Shown here piece after piece: positions 42,592 to 51,721 of a DNA stretch of 64,000 bases. Source of the stretch: Rhodopirellula baltica SH 1. Lineage in GTDB: Bacteria; Planctomycetota; Planctomycetia; Pirellulales; Pirellulaceae. The position numbers and the translations under genes are program-made. Each line of letters starts with the position of its first letter. Position 1 is the stretch's first letter. Below the pieces are notes generated by a model. The model was not told the DNA's origin. It did no database searches and was given only the letters and a program-made list of their open reading frames with translations. The DNA lies in assembly GCF_000196115.1 (NCBI RefSeq), contig NC_005027.1, positions 1,674,001-1,738,000 of the forward strand, in the 5' to 3' direction.

Positions 42592-42665
42592 ACTCTGTTT
42601 GCGCGTCGAATGGGTCAATTATGAAACTATGCGCATTTTTCCAGGAAGTAATACTTTCTGCGCGC
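42592..42665. promoter_or_regulatory. Possible operator: three TGCGC sites about 30 bases apart
   Basis: In the gap between the divergent deacetylase and AraC genes, TGCGC occurs at 42600-42604, 42630-42634 and 42659-42663, each preceded by an ACT-like triplet within a few bases (ACTCTGTTTGCGC, ACTATGCGC, ACTTTCTGCGC). The even spacing of about three helical turns suits direct-repeat binding by an AraC protein. Pattern is suggestive only. Confidence 0.35.
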
Positions 42666-42740
42666 TGGTGACGTTGAGTCTGGCGGCAAATTGAACTAGC
42701 CGGCAATTCTCACGGAACGGCGTTTCCAAATTCTTCGTTG

Positions 42741-43643
42741 ATGCGCTCGGATGACTCGAACCATGGCGTTTGCATGAAAGCCTCCTACGAAAAACTGGTT
42801 CCCAATGATGGGCAATCTTTTCGCTGTTTTGACCGAGCCTCGTTGCAGTCACCGGTCAAATGGCACCGACACCCCGAGGTTGAATTGACCTACATTCCTT
42901 CGGGCGTGGGCTCACGGATGGTGGGTGATCACATTGGCAGTTACACCGACCATGATTTGGTTCTGTTGGGATCTGAATTGCCTCACACGTGGGCGTCCGA
43001 TGAATACCGGGGCCAGATGTACGATTTGCACTCCGCCATGGTGTTGCAATTTCATCCTGACTTCTTAGGACCCGACTTCTTTCGTCTCAACGAGATGGTG
43101 GAAGTTCATCATTTGCTTCACCGTGCAAGTCGCGGGTTATGGTTCCCGGCCGGCATGGCCGAATCGATTGGCGGCCAGTTGATCGAGTTGGAACAGCAGC
43201 AAGGAGCTAGACGATTGGTAACGCTGCTCTCAATCCTGGATCAACTTGCTCGTTGCAGCGAAGCCGAACCGCTGGCGTCGCATCTGTATCGCGCCAGCAG
43301 CAACGAAGAAGTGGAGACTCGCATTCAGGTGATATGCGACCACATCACGCACCATCTCACCGATCCCGATTTGACGCACAGCGAATTGGCGGAATTGGCA
43401 GACATGAATGCGTCCGCGTTCAGTCGGTTCTTCAAGCAGTCCACCGGTCGAACCGTGTCCGCTTATATCAACGAATTGAGGATCGGATTTGCATGTCGCT
43501 TGTTGACCGACACCGAGGATTCGATTTTGTCGATCAGTCAACAATCCGGGTATCAAAACCTGTCCAACTTCAATCGGCGTTTTCAACAACACCGAAAGAT
43601 GACACCACGGGAATATCGCAACCGCGTTCGCATCGCAGTTTGA
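42741..43643 (+). CDS. AraC-family transcriptional regulator
   Basis: About 300-residue regulator. N-terminal cupin sensor domain (WHRHPEVELTYIPSGVGSRMVGDHIG, then LVLLGSELPHTW) of the kind that binds sugars, and a C-terminal AraC HTH domain with two helix-turn-helix units (HSELAELADMNASAFSRFFKQSTGR, and ISQQSGYQNLSNFNRRFQQH). It is divergent from the deacetylase-nagB-oxidoreductase operon and near the sialic-acid operon, so it is the natural candidate controller of both; the inducer is likely a sugar amine but unproven. ATG at 42741 is used; 42774 is an alternative, and a TTG at 42738 precedes it. Confidence 0.92.
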   Translation: MRSDDSNHGVCMKASYEKLVPNDGQSFRCFDRASLQSPVKWHRHPEVELTYIPSGVGSRMVGDHIGSYTDHDLVLLGSELPHTWASDEYRGQMYDLHSAMVLQFHPDFLGPDFFRLNEMVEVHHLLHRASRGLWFPAGMAESIGGQLIELEQQQGARRLVTLLSILDQLARCSEAEPLASHLYRASSNEEVETRIQVICDHITHHLTDPDLTHSELAELADMNASAFSRFFKQSTGRTVSAYINELRIGFACRLLTDTEDSILSISQQSGYQNLSNFNRRFQQHRKMTPREYRNRVRIAV

Positions 43644-43653
43644 GCAATCGAAT

Positions 43654-45360
43654 TCAATTGGAAGATTCTTCCGTCGAAATCGCTTGTGTCAGTTTGACCT
43701 TCATTTTCAGCGACTTTCGCCGCCACTTTGCCGCTTCGTCTTGGTCGCCAGCTTTGAGGAAGGCGTCGGACACAACCATGAACGCCTCTGAGAGGATTTT
43801 GGGATCTTGCGGGTCCTCGGCTTCTTGAATTCGACGCACAAACTCATCGATCTTTTCGCGGACTTCCGGCAACGCACAAATTCTCTCGCCTTCTCGTGTG
43901 GAACAGCCGAAGACGACGCCCGCCAGGCTGTCGTAGTCGCCAAGCAAGTCCGTGCCCTTGGGAACTAACCGCATCACGATTGAGTTTTCGGAGTCGTTGG
44001 AGACTGTTAGGTCGAGACTCCGGCGTCCGAGGAGGATGGGGATCTCGTATTGATCGTCATCGACATATAGTCCCCATTTGCCGACAGGCAACTTCAACCG
44101 TGCGACGCCATCCTCGTCGCTTTGGTCGATAAAGGTCGACGGGTAAAGGGGCTGGTCACGTCGATTTTGAAAGTAGGCGAGCAAGTCAGGGTTTCCAAAG
44201 AAGTCCGCACTCCGCGTCAAAGTTTTGCCGTAAACCTGTGATCCCCAATTGGTCCACAAGACGTTCGGATAGGCAGTCACTTTCACGTCGTCCAGCGGTT
44301 TGTCGTCCAGGCTTTTCACCTGGACCCGGCACGCATGCAATGGTTCCATCTCAAGAGTGATCGGTTTGTCCAGCGGCGGATCAAAGACGACTGGATGCCC
44401 AAAATGACTACTCAGGTTTTGGGCTGCTTCCGGGGAACGGACTCGATGATTTTCGGTTAGCCCAATGATTTGAATGGATTGTTTTTTCGGCCAGCCTTCA
44501 ATCAGAAAGGTCCCGTCAGCATCGATTGGGGCCCACGTGGACCAAGTCACCCGGTCCCGAGCTGACTTGGGTGGAACGGTCATCGCCAGAACACGGCCAT
44601 CAACGATTGGACGCGGAACATTGTCCGCCAGTCTTCCGGAGACGGATGTGGCGGGACGAAGCGGAACATCCATCGGTGGGTTTGCGCCAGGCGTGAGTTC
44701 GACTTCAAGAATATCACTGAAGTGCGTGGGCGCGCCATCTACCAGACGGACCAAGAGAAAGTCGCTTTCACCGGGGAAGAGTTGATCGACGTGTACATGG
44801 TCGCCTTGGATCTCTCGGCGGAAACTGTTTTCCCAAGAACCGATGTCGGAACGAAGAACTTGGATTTGGTCCATCGTGAAGTCGTCGTCAACCGCGATGA
44901 CCGGCCGGAATTGGATGCTGGCTGCCGGCTGCATTTTAATTTCAAACACGTCGTCGGATGGGACGTCCATGTGGACCGCATCTGCCAAACAGAATGACTC
45001 ATGTCGAACATGCACGGACACTTGCAACGTTCGCGATTTTTCGGCGGCATCACGATAGAACGGATAAGCAATATTCGCGATTCCATTTTTGTCAGTGCGG
45101 GCAGCCTCCGGCTTCATTCCGGAAGGGTCTTTTCCATTGCGGAGCCAATGACCGTGGCCTTGCGAATAACGAAGTGCCCACGGAGTCACCACCGCACCTT
45201 CGATCGGATCGTCATTGGGATCGGTGACCTGAACAGTAATCGTTTCGGTCGTTTGCTCGCCCACGATGGTGAACAGATCGTTTTCGTCCGCCGAAAGCGA
45301 ACTGCGCTCGGTCAATGCAAACAACAATACAACGGCAGCTAGCAGCGAAAGTCTCATCAC
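43654..45360 (-). CDS. Exported protein with carboxypeptidase-regulatory-like beta-sandwiches
   Basis: 568-residue protein with a signal peptide (about 1-23). Beta-sandwich modules follow: residues ~35-110 (VQVTDPNDDPIEGAVVTPW... RTDKNGIANIAYP) and several later segments (SVSGRLADNVPRPIVDGRV, VQVKSLDDKPLDDVKVTAYP, SDEDGVARLKLPVG). The C-terminal ~90 residues are helical and TPR-like (EVREKIDEFVRRIQEA, then DAFLKAGDQDEAAKWRRKSL). No enzyme motif found. It lies about 100 bases downstream of the epimerase gene on the same strand, so may belong to the sialic-acid operon, perhaps as a binding or surface protein. Function unknown. Confidence 0.82.
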   Translation of the reverse strand: MMRLSLLAAVVLLFALTERSSLSADENDLFTIVGEQTTETITVQVTDPNDDPIEGAVVTPWALRYSQGHGHWLRNGKDPSGMKPEAARTDKNGIANIAYPFYRDAAEKSRTLQVSVHVRHESFCLADAVHMDVPSDDVFEIKMQPAASIQFRPVIAVDDDFTMDQIQVLRSDIGSWENSFRREIQGDHVHVDQLFPGESDFLLVRLVDGAPTHFSDILEVELTPGANPPMDVPLRPATSVSGRLADNVPRPIVDGRVLAMTVPPKSARDRVTWSTWAPIDADGTFLIEGWPKKQSIQIIGLTENHRVRSPEAAQNLSSHFGHPVVFDPPLDKPITLEMEPLHACRVQVKSLDDKPLDDVKVTAYPNVLWTNWGSQVYGKTLTRSADFFGNPDLLAYFQNRRDQPLYPSTFIDQSDEDGVARLKLPVGKWGLYVDDDQYEIPILLGRRSLDLTVSNDSENSIVMRLVPKGTDLLGDYDSLAGVVFGCSTREGERICALPEVREKIDEFVRRIQEAEDPQDPKILSEAFMVVSDAFLKAGDQDEAAKWRRKSLKMKVKLTQAISTEESSN

Positions 45361-45458
45361 AAGTGGTCCTTGAGGTTCGCGAGTTCATGCGTCAGTTCAC
45401 ATGCGTTGCCTACTGAAATTGTAGGCGAACCAATGACTCGGTGGTGGAGTTGCCGCGA

Positions 45459-46634
45459 TCAGACGAGGTCTTTTTCCAGCCATCTCCAGGCCATGTACTG
45501 CATCCTTGGCAAGTGGAACGGTCCTTTCCAAAGGTTGCCTTTGATTTCGCTGCTAAGGCTGCCGTCTCGATGCAAGTAGCCGAACCACTCACCGTGCTCG
45601 CGATCGGGAAAGTGAGAGTAAGCCCAGTCGTGGATCTGCTGGTGCCACTGGGCATATTCGTCTTCGCCGGTCAGTAGATAAGCGAGAAGCGTTGCGAGAA
45701 TGGATTCGTTTTGGGGCCACCAGAACTTCATGTCATGCCAGTACTCTTGCACGGGCAAACCGTATACATCGACGAAATAGAGGATCCCACCGTGCTGTTG
45801 GTCCCATCCGCGTTGCCACATCCACCGAAGCATTTGGCAGCCGGTTTCGATCAAGCTCGTGTCGCCGCGCAGGTGACCTTCCCACATGATGAACCAAGCT
45901 CCCTCGATCGCATGTCCCGGATTGAGTGTGCGCCCGTCAAAGTGATCCAGAATTTGACCGTCGACGCCCACGGTTTCCATCACGCACTGGATGTCTGCCT
46001 TGAGATGAAATTCGCGGATGGTGGCGACACTGCGGTCGATCCAGCGGTCGGCGTCCGGCAAACCGATTGATTGCCGGAGTTCTTGGGCGGTCGCGATGGT
46101 CATCATCGGGAATCCCATCCCTCGTGTTGGCCGGGTGACAGTGAATTTGGAGGTTACTTCTTCGCTGTTCAGATTGTGATTGACGAAACCATTGAATGCC
46201 TGAATCGCTCGCTCGCGGTAGTGGTTCTCTCCGGTGGCCAGTGCAAGTTCACCGTAGGCGATCGCCGCGAAACATTCTGAATAAGCATATCTTCGCTTAC
46301 GGATCGGTCGGCCATCTTGAGTCACGTGGAACCACATGCGACCGTCGACCGGATCGTAGCAATGCTGTGTCAGAAACTCAGCACCGCGAATGGCATGCTG
46401 CAACCACTCCTCGCGACGTTCCACGTTGTTGTAGAGTTCACCAAACAGCCATGTCGCACGGCCTTGCTGCCAAACTCCTTTGTCGGTGTCGATGATGGTT
46501 CCATCGCGATTGAGCGACGTGAAGAATCCACCATGTTTGCGATCGATGCCGTGCTTGCACCAAAATGGGATCGTGTCGCGCAGCAGCCCATCGCGATAGA
46601 CATTGATCAATGTTTGACGTTGCTGAGGATCCAT
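45459..46634 (-). CDS. N-acylglucosamine 2-epimerase
   Basis: 391-residue AGE-family enzyme that interconverts N-acetylmannosamine and N-acetylglucosamine without phosphorylation. Family features: an alpha6/alpha6 barrel pattern, FWCKHGIDRKHGGFFTSLNRDG, GRMWFHVTQDGRP, the catalytic-histidine region TLNPGHAIEGAWF, and the C-terminal GNLWKGPFHLPRMQY with the second catalytic His. Cytoplasmic. It directly follows the Kelch-symporter gene (3-base gap), so the lyase product ManNAc can be turned to GlcNAc. An alternative family role is cellobiose epimerisation, but the operon argues against it. Confidence 0.93.
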   Translation of the reverse strand: MDPQQRQTLINVYRDGLLRDTIPFWCKHGIDRKHGGFFTSLNRDGTIIDTDKGVWQQGRATWLFGELYNNVERREEWLQHAIRGAEFLTQHCYDPVDGRMWFHVTQDGRPIRKRRYAYSECFAAIAYGELALATGENHYRERAIQAFNGFVNHNLNSEEVTSKFTVTRPTRGMGFPMMTIATAQELRQSIGLPDADRWIDRSVATIREFHLKADIQCVMETVGVDGQILDHFDGRTLNPGHAIEGAWFIMWEGHLRGDTSLIETGCQMLRWMWQRGWDQQHGGILYFVDVYGLPVQEYWHDMKFWWPQNESILATLLAYLLTGEDEYAQWHQQIHDWAYSHFPDREHGEWFGYLHRDGSLSSEIKGNLWKGPFHLPRMQYMAWRWLEKDLV

Positions 46635-46637
46635 TGA

Positions 46638-49328
46638 TCAGTTCTCCGCGGAATCGTCGGTCGCGGATGCGTCCAGCGTATGAATCGTCAGCCCCACCAG
46701 CGAATCCTTTGGCGGCGATGTCAGCAGACTGGCCAAATACCCCGATGCAAAGCAACTCGTGATGCCACAGGTTGTGTAGAGGTAACCGTTGACGTCAGTG
46801 TATCGCCAAAGAGAAAACATCGCTGCTGCGCCGACGGTGGCACCCACCATCGCACCGATTGAGTTCGCTCGCGTGGTCAGTCCGCCCAGAACGAAGAGTC
46901 CGCCCAGAACACCCATGAACAAACCGATGACGACGATGAAGGTATCGAACAAGGATTTGATGCTGGGGTCGACGAAGACCAATCCAAGCAATGTTCCCAG
47001 CACGCCGAGCGAAAAAGTCAGCGTGCGAGCGGCAATCAAGTAGCCTCGTTCGTTGCGACAGAGTTTCAGTGGGCGAAAAAAGTCGGTGACCAATGCGGTC
47101 GCGGTGGAGTTCATGCTGGTCGAAACAGTCGACTGGGCCGCCGCGAAAACGCCCGCCACGATCAGCCCCGCTAATCCAATCGGCATCTCGCGAGCGATGA
47201 ACAACGGGAAGACTTGATCGGTGGTGATTGCCGGCGAAAGCCGCTCGGGATGCGAATGGTAGAAACCATGCAACGCCGTTCCAATTCCGAAGAAGAGCAG
47301 CGTCGCGGGAATCGTCAGCACCGCATTTGTCCAAATGGATCGAGCGGCCAGCGACGGCGACGCCGTTGTCATGTATCGCTGAACGACGGCTTGATCGGCG
47401 GTGTACGACGAAAGGTTTTGCCCGATCGCTCCGACCACGATGACCCAAAGTGCGATCTGCGCGTGCGTGGGGCTGAAGTGCAAATTGGCGATTCGCATTT
47501 TGTCCGCGTCGATGGCGTGATCCAAACTGCCGCCAAAGCCGCCGTCGGTCCCCAACACCATCAACACGATGGCCAGGAAAGCGCCACCCAGCAGCACCAC
47601 GGTTTGAATGGTGTCGGTCCAGATGACGGCTTCGATCCCGCCGAGTGTGCAGTAGACGATGCTGAGTCCGCCCATCAACAAAACAGCTTGCGACGGTGTC
47701 AATGGCGTCGCGACGGACAAGGCCAAACCCGTCAACGACATCACAACCGCCATCCGAAACAGGTGAAACAGCGAGAAGCTGAGGCTGCCGAACCAGCGGA
47801 CGATTCGGTTGAAACGTTTCTCCAGGTATTCGTATGCGCTCGTCGCATCGATGCGGCGAAAGAAAGGCATTGCGACGTAAACCGCGATGAACGCGACCAA
47901 CGGGATCGTGAAGTTGCCGATCGAGTACGTCCAATCCTGTGCGTAGGATTTAGATGGGATTCCCGTGAATGTCACCGAGCTGAGCATCGTTGCGAAAATG
48001 CTGCATCCGGCTGCCCACCATGGAATCTGACTGCCACCTCGAAAGTAGTCGTCGGTCGTGCGGTTTCGTCGAGCGAAGTAGACGCCGACGCCCAACATGG
48101 AAAACAAGTAGGCAAACAAGACGAGATAGTTCAGCGTTCCAAAGCTGCGTTCGGAATTCGCGAGTGTGATCTGATAAACGGCCGGCGATCGGACTCTTGG
48201 TCGCACCTCACCCGATGCGATAATGATCTCATTGCCCCAGTGAACGGCGGTGGTCGTCACGTGGTTCGCGGGGCTGGTGCCGGCTTTCGTCCAGGTGTCA
48301 GTGATGGTGTGGTAGGCGAATGTCTTCTTTGCAAAGCCGGGATGATCGTCCTTGAGTTGGTCAGCCTGGCCGAACATGCTTCCGTCATCGCCACCGAGCA
48401 CAACAATGTGACTTTGCCCAATGTGAGTCGCCGTTCCGGCCATCACCGATTGCGGAACGTCGGCTTTCTGTTGCCAGGTGTTCGTGCTGGGACGATAGGC
48501 CCAATTGTCCGTCAGGAAGTCGACGCCGGATTGTGTTTGACGGCGACCACTCAAAACGTACAAACATGTTTCGTACCCGTCGTGTTGGGCTGCTGTCACA
48601 TGAAACGCACGAGGAGGCCCAGGACAATCGGCCAACGGGGTCCAGGCAAGCAAGGCGGGATCATCGGATTGGCTCAGATCCAATACCCACATGCGTGACG
48701 ACGCGGTGGAGAGTTCACCGCCACTCTGTCCGCCGATCAGGTAGACGGTTTGTCCGATCAGTTGGGCGGACGCGTGAACGCATGGTTGAGGCAAGGCAGG
48801 AAAGTCCACTTGCTCCACTGTTCGCATGGATGGATTCCATCGCAGCAAATAGACATCGCGAAAGGTCGCGTTGGAATCATTGCCTCCTAGACAGAGCACA
48901 CCGTGGTGAACGGATTCCGTTGATGGAATCGAGACTGATGCCCCGTAGGCGGTCGGCCTTTGCAGCTTTCCTGCTTCAATCCACTGAACACCATCGTCAG
49001 GTGGATTGCCAGAAACACGAGGCAGGACATAAACCGCGTCGTGCCAGACTTTGTCGGTCTCCCAAATCGGAATTGGAAAGTTAGCACCGCCGGCCACTAT
49101 CAACGCGTCCTCGTCCACGCCGACGAATGGACCCGCCACACCGAGAGAGTTGGGGATCGGCGGAAGTTCGCTCCACTTCAGCCATTCATCTGTGACCGTT
49201 TGCGCACATGTGATTTCAGGCGAAACAGCCATCATCGAAATCGCGAAGAAGACTGCGAGCAAACTTCGCTTGATGAAAGGTGATTGTTCGTTTCGACAGC
49301 GAGGGTGCAGCGGGCGACGATGGATCAT
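46638..49328 (-). CDS. Fusion of Kelch (sialate mutarotase-like) domain and sodium:solute symporter
   Basis: 896-residue fusion. After a signal-like hydrophobic stretch (residues ~20-42), residues ~45-400 form a Kelch beta-propeller like the cyclically permuted NanM/YjhT mutarotases ([52 protein letters not shown]). From about 415 to 880 is a sodium:solute symporter with about 13-14 membrane segments ([14 protein letters not shown], then [16 protein letters not shown]). Mutarotase would sit outside the membrane and hand sialic acid anomers to its own transporter. ATGA overlap with the lyase gene, 3 bases from the epimerase gene. Confidence 0.93.
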   Translation of the reverse strand: MIHRRPLHPRCRNEQSPFIKRSLLAVFFAISMMAVSPEITCAQTVTDEWLKWSELPPIPNSLGVAGPFVGVDEDALIVAGGANFPIPIWETDKVWHDAVYVLPRVSGNPPDDGVQWIEAGKLQRPTAYGASVSIPSTESVHHGVLCLGGNDSNATFRDVYLLRWNPSMRTVEQVDFPALPQPCVHASAQLIGQTVYLIGGQSGGELSTASSRMWVLDLSQSDDPALLAWTPLADCPGPPRAFHVTAAQHDGYETCLYVLSGRRQTQSGVDFLTDNWAYRPSTNTWQQKADVPQSVMAGTATHIGQSHIVVLGGDDGSMFGQADQLKDDHPGFAKKTFAYHTITDTWTKAGTSPANHVTTTAVHWGNEIIIASGEVRPRVRSPAVYQITLANSERSFGTLNYLVLFAYLFSMLGVGVYFARRNRTTDDYFRGGSQIPWWAAGCSIFATMLSSVTFTGIPSKSYAQDWTYSIGNFTIPLVAFIAVYVAMPFFRRIDATSAYEYLEKRFNRIVRWFGSLSFSLFHLFRMAVVMSLTGLALSVATPLTPSQAVLLMGGLSIVYCTLGGIEAVIWTDTIQTVVLLGGAFLAIVLMVLGTDGGFGGSLDHAIDADKMRIANLHFSPTHAQIALWVIVVGAIGQNLSSYTADQAVVQRYMTTASPSLAARSIWTNAVLTIPATLLFFGIGTALHGFYHSHPERLSPAITTDQVFPLFIAREMPIGLAGLIVAGVFAAAQSTVSTSMNSTATALVTDFFRPLKLCRNERGYLIAARTLTFSLGVLGTLLGLVFVDPSIKSLFDTFIVVIGLFMGVLGGLFVLGGLTTRANSIGAMVGATVGAAAMFSLWRYTDVNGYLYTTCGITSCFASGYLASLLTSPPKDSLVGLTIHTLDASATDDSAEN

Positions 49329-50293
49329 GCGTCACTTGGCTTGCTCGTGTCGCCACTCCATTCGAAGAATCCGATCGCGTCGAGCGATTCTCGCAACGAT
49401 TCCACCTGCGATTGCGAAAGGGATTCCAGAGGCAGGCGGCAAGGCCCAACATCGAGACCTTGCATTGCCAAGATGGCTTTCATCGCGGGATGGAACGGGT
49501 AGCGTCCAATTGTGCAAATCATTTCGATGGATTTCGATTGCCATTGGCGAGCGGTTTCCAACTGTCCGCTGGCCAGTGCCAACGTCATCTTGCGATAGAT
49601 CTTTGCCGCCAAGTTGTATGTGCTTCCAATCGCGGCACGGGCACCCGTCGCGGTCGCACCCAATAACATTTCGTCGCAGCCCCAAACGACGTCAAACTTC
49701 CGATTCGACAATTCGAGGCACCGTTGAAACTCGAACAACATCGTATCGGTGTATTTCAGTCCCACCAAAGTCGGGATGGCTTCGTCCGCGTGAGTCAGGA
49801 ATTCCACCATGTCGATGCTGGAACCCGTTAGCACCGGGATGTGGTAATAGTAAAACGGCGTCTCCGGTGCGGCCGCCGCTAGTTCTTGCATGCAAAGAGT
49901 GAGCGACTGCACGCTGGCAACTTTGAAATACGATGGGCAGGTCGCGGAAATCGCACTGGCACCGATCTGCTGGGCATGTTTGGCCAGTTCTTGTGCCTCA
50001 CGCAAACTGTTGTGCCCAACTTGAACGATCACGGGAACTCGGCCGGCCGTCGCATTGACGAAAGCCGAGGCGACCAGCTGGCGTTCTCGCGTGGTGAGCG
50101 ACATTCCTTCGCCGGTGCTGCCGCAGACGTACAGTCCTGAGACTCCGTCAAGTAGCAACTTCTCCACCATGGCGGGGACAACATCGAGGTTGAGATCGCC
50201 GCACGCTTTCATCGGGGTGTAGGTTGCGGCGATCAGGCCCGATAGTTTTCGCCCTGCCATGCGTTGCATCAAAAGGGATTCGTCGACCATCAA
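49325..50293 (-). CDS. nanA: N-acetylneuraminate lyase
   Basis: 322-residue class I aldolase that splits N-acetylneuraminate into N-acetylmannosamine and pyruvate. Motifs: GSTGEG (pyruvate carboxylate binding), YYYHIP with the catalytic Tyr, and GLKYTD with the Schiff-base Lys. Dihydrodipicolinate synthase shares this fold, but the operon (sialidase, mutarotase-symporter, epimerase) favours the lyase. Cytoplasmic. Overlaps the sialidase stop (ATGA) at its 5' end and the symporter gene at its 3' end, so it is tightly coupled. Several start codons lie close together ([12 protein letters not shown]); 50293 is used. Confidence 0.9.
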   Translation of the reverse strand: MMVDESLLMQRMAGRKLSGLIAATYTPMKACGDLNLDVVPAMVEKLLLDGVSGLYVCGSTGEGMSLTTRERQLVASAFVNATAGRVPVIVQVGHNSLREAQELAKHAQQIGASAISATCPSYFKVASVQSLTLCMQELAAAAPETPFYYYHIPVLTGSSIDMVEFLTHADEAIPTLVGLKYTDTMLFEFQRCLELSNRKFDVVWGCDEMLLGATATGARAAIGSTYNLAAKIYRKMTLALASGQLETARQWQSKSIEMICTIGRYPFHPAMKAILAMQGLDVGPCRLPLESLSQSQVESLRESLDAIGFFEWSGDTSKPSDA

Positions 50294-51519
50294 TTGTTCT
50301 CCTGGTCGGTTTCAGACGATTCGTTTTGCGATTCGGATGAATCCAGATCACTCAATGAGATCGCAACGAAGCTGATTGTTTTGTAGTTGTCGCGTTCAAA
50401 GAGGACTCCGATGCGACCGTCCTGCATTCGCGTCAAACATGAGTAGGCAAAGCCGCCTGGGTAGACGTCCGTTTGACTGGGCCATGATTGACCTTCGTCA
50501 TAGCTAATGCGAAGAACTCCGTTTTCCCGTTTCGTTTGAGACGCCGGGTTCGAGAAGATGATTCGGCTTTTGCCTTTGGAAGGCCAGGAGTATCTAAGAA
50601 TCGATGCTTGGCACGTCGGTTCGATCAATGTTTGATCCATCTGCAGTTGCGACCAGGTTTGACCGCCATTGTCACTGACAGCGACCTTGCGATGTTTGGT
50701 CGATCCTTTGCCCTGAGTCCGCGCGTTAAGCATGACGCGACCGTCGGATAGCTCGACCATCTGGACTTCGTTGGCGTGGCCTTTGCCGTCGCCCGGAGCC
50801 ACATCGCCCATGTTCCAGGTCTGGCCATCATCGTCGCTGTAGGCAGCGTATACTCGCCAGTTATTGTAGGGGCCTTGGTTGAACGGCATGATGATCCGCC
50901 CCTTGTGCGGACCGTTTTGCAGGACGATTCCGATCCCGGGGCCGGCGGCAACGCTGGTCACCTTTTTTTCACGTTTCACTTGCTTGGAAACGTCGCGGGG
51001 TGCGGCCCAAGTCTGCCCATCATCGTCGCTTGTTTGAACAAAAGTGAAATACGAATTCGGTCCGTAGCCGTCGGACGCTTTGTGTTCGCCGAGCTTGCTG
51101 CGTTGGTACATCAGCAAGATTCGGCCGGATTGCAGCACGACGGCTTGCGGGTTGTTCAAGGAGAGTTTGCCCTGATCGTTCAAAAGAACAACGTCGCTCC
51201 AGGTGGAACCGTTGTCGGTTGAACGCTTCATGATCAAATCGTTTTCGGAATGATCCCCGCCCTGGCGACCTTCGGCAAAAGCCAGCAAGGTTCCGTGGTT
51301 GGTGGTGATCAGCGAAGGAATGCGAATCGCAGGATATCCGTCTTGTTCGGGAACAAAGACGTCGACAATCTCTCGCTGGCCCCTGGCTTCGTCGTTGGCT
51401 TCCGCTTTAGCCGGCAACATCGTGATGAAAAGGCAGATTGCGGCCAAGGCGGACAGGATGGCAGAGAAGACCTGTCGATCGACTCTGCGTGGAAGCAGCG
51501 CGGATTGCTGGCGGGACAC
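50290..51519 (-). CDS. Exported exo-alpha-sialidase (BNR repeats)
   Basis: 409-residue secreted sialidase that removes terminal sialic acid from glycans. Signal peptide about residues 1-42 (LSALAAICLFITMLPAKAEA). The arginine motif is IRIPSL, corresponding to F/YRIP, and five Asp-boxes are visible: STDNGSTW, SDDDGQTW twice, SDNGGQTW and SYDEGQSW. A negative-charge-rich tail ([17 protein letters not shown]) ends the protein. First gene of the sialic-acid operon; its stop overlaps the lyase start. Targets are probably marine glycans or mucins. The upstream gap of about 200 bases should hold the operon promoter. Confidence 0.93.
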   Translation of the reverse strand: MSRQQSALLPRRVDRQVFSAILSALAAICLFITMLPAKAEANDEARGQREIVDVFVPEQDGYPAIRIPSLITTNHGTLLAFAEGRQGGDHSENDLIMKRSTDNGSTWSDVVLLNDQGKLSLNNPQAVVLQSGRILLMYQRSKLGEHKASDGYGPNSYFTFVQTSDDDGQTWAAPRDVSKQVKREKKVTSVAAGPGIGIVLQNGPHKGRIIMPFNQGPYNNWRVYAAYSDDDGQTWNMGDVAPGDGKGHANEVQMVELSDGRVMLNARTQGKGSTKHRKVAVSDNGGQTWSQLQMDQTLIEPTCQASILRYSWPSKGKSRIIFSNPASQTKRENGVLRISYDEGQSWPSQTDVYPGGFAYSCLTRMQDGRIGVLFERDNYKTISFVAISLSDLDSSESQNESSETDQENN

Positions 51520-51721
51520 AACGAACTCCGTTGAGAAACGAGGGGTGGGTTTGAACGGGCAGGACGGCGAGTGAGCCGTGAAAGTGGATGGGCTTTATAG
51601 CATGACGCCGACATGTAGGGTTGCGTCGATGGACCCATCTGTTGCTTCGAGATTCGCAAATCAGGGGACCTCCCAAACAGGTCTGCGTGACACCGGCAAA
51701 TGATCGGGTCATACTGTGGCG

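Noticed and set aside
47214..48698. A 494-codon plus-strand frame opposite the Kelch-symporter gene
   Set aside because: It lies wholly antisense to a well-supported gene; its Arg/His/Asp-rich translation is typical of a shadow frame in GC-rich DNA.
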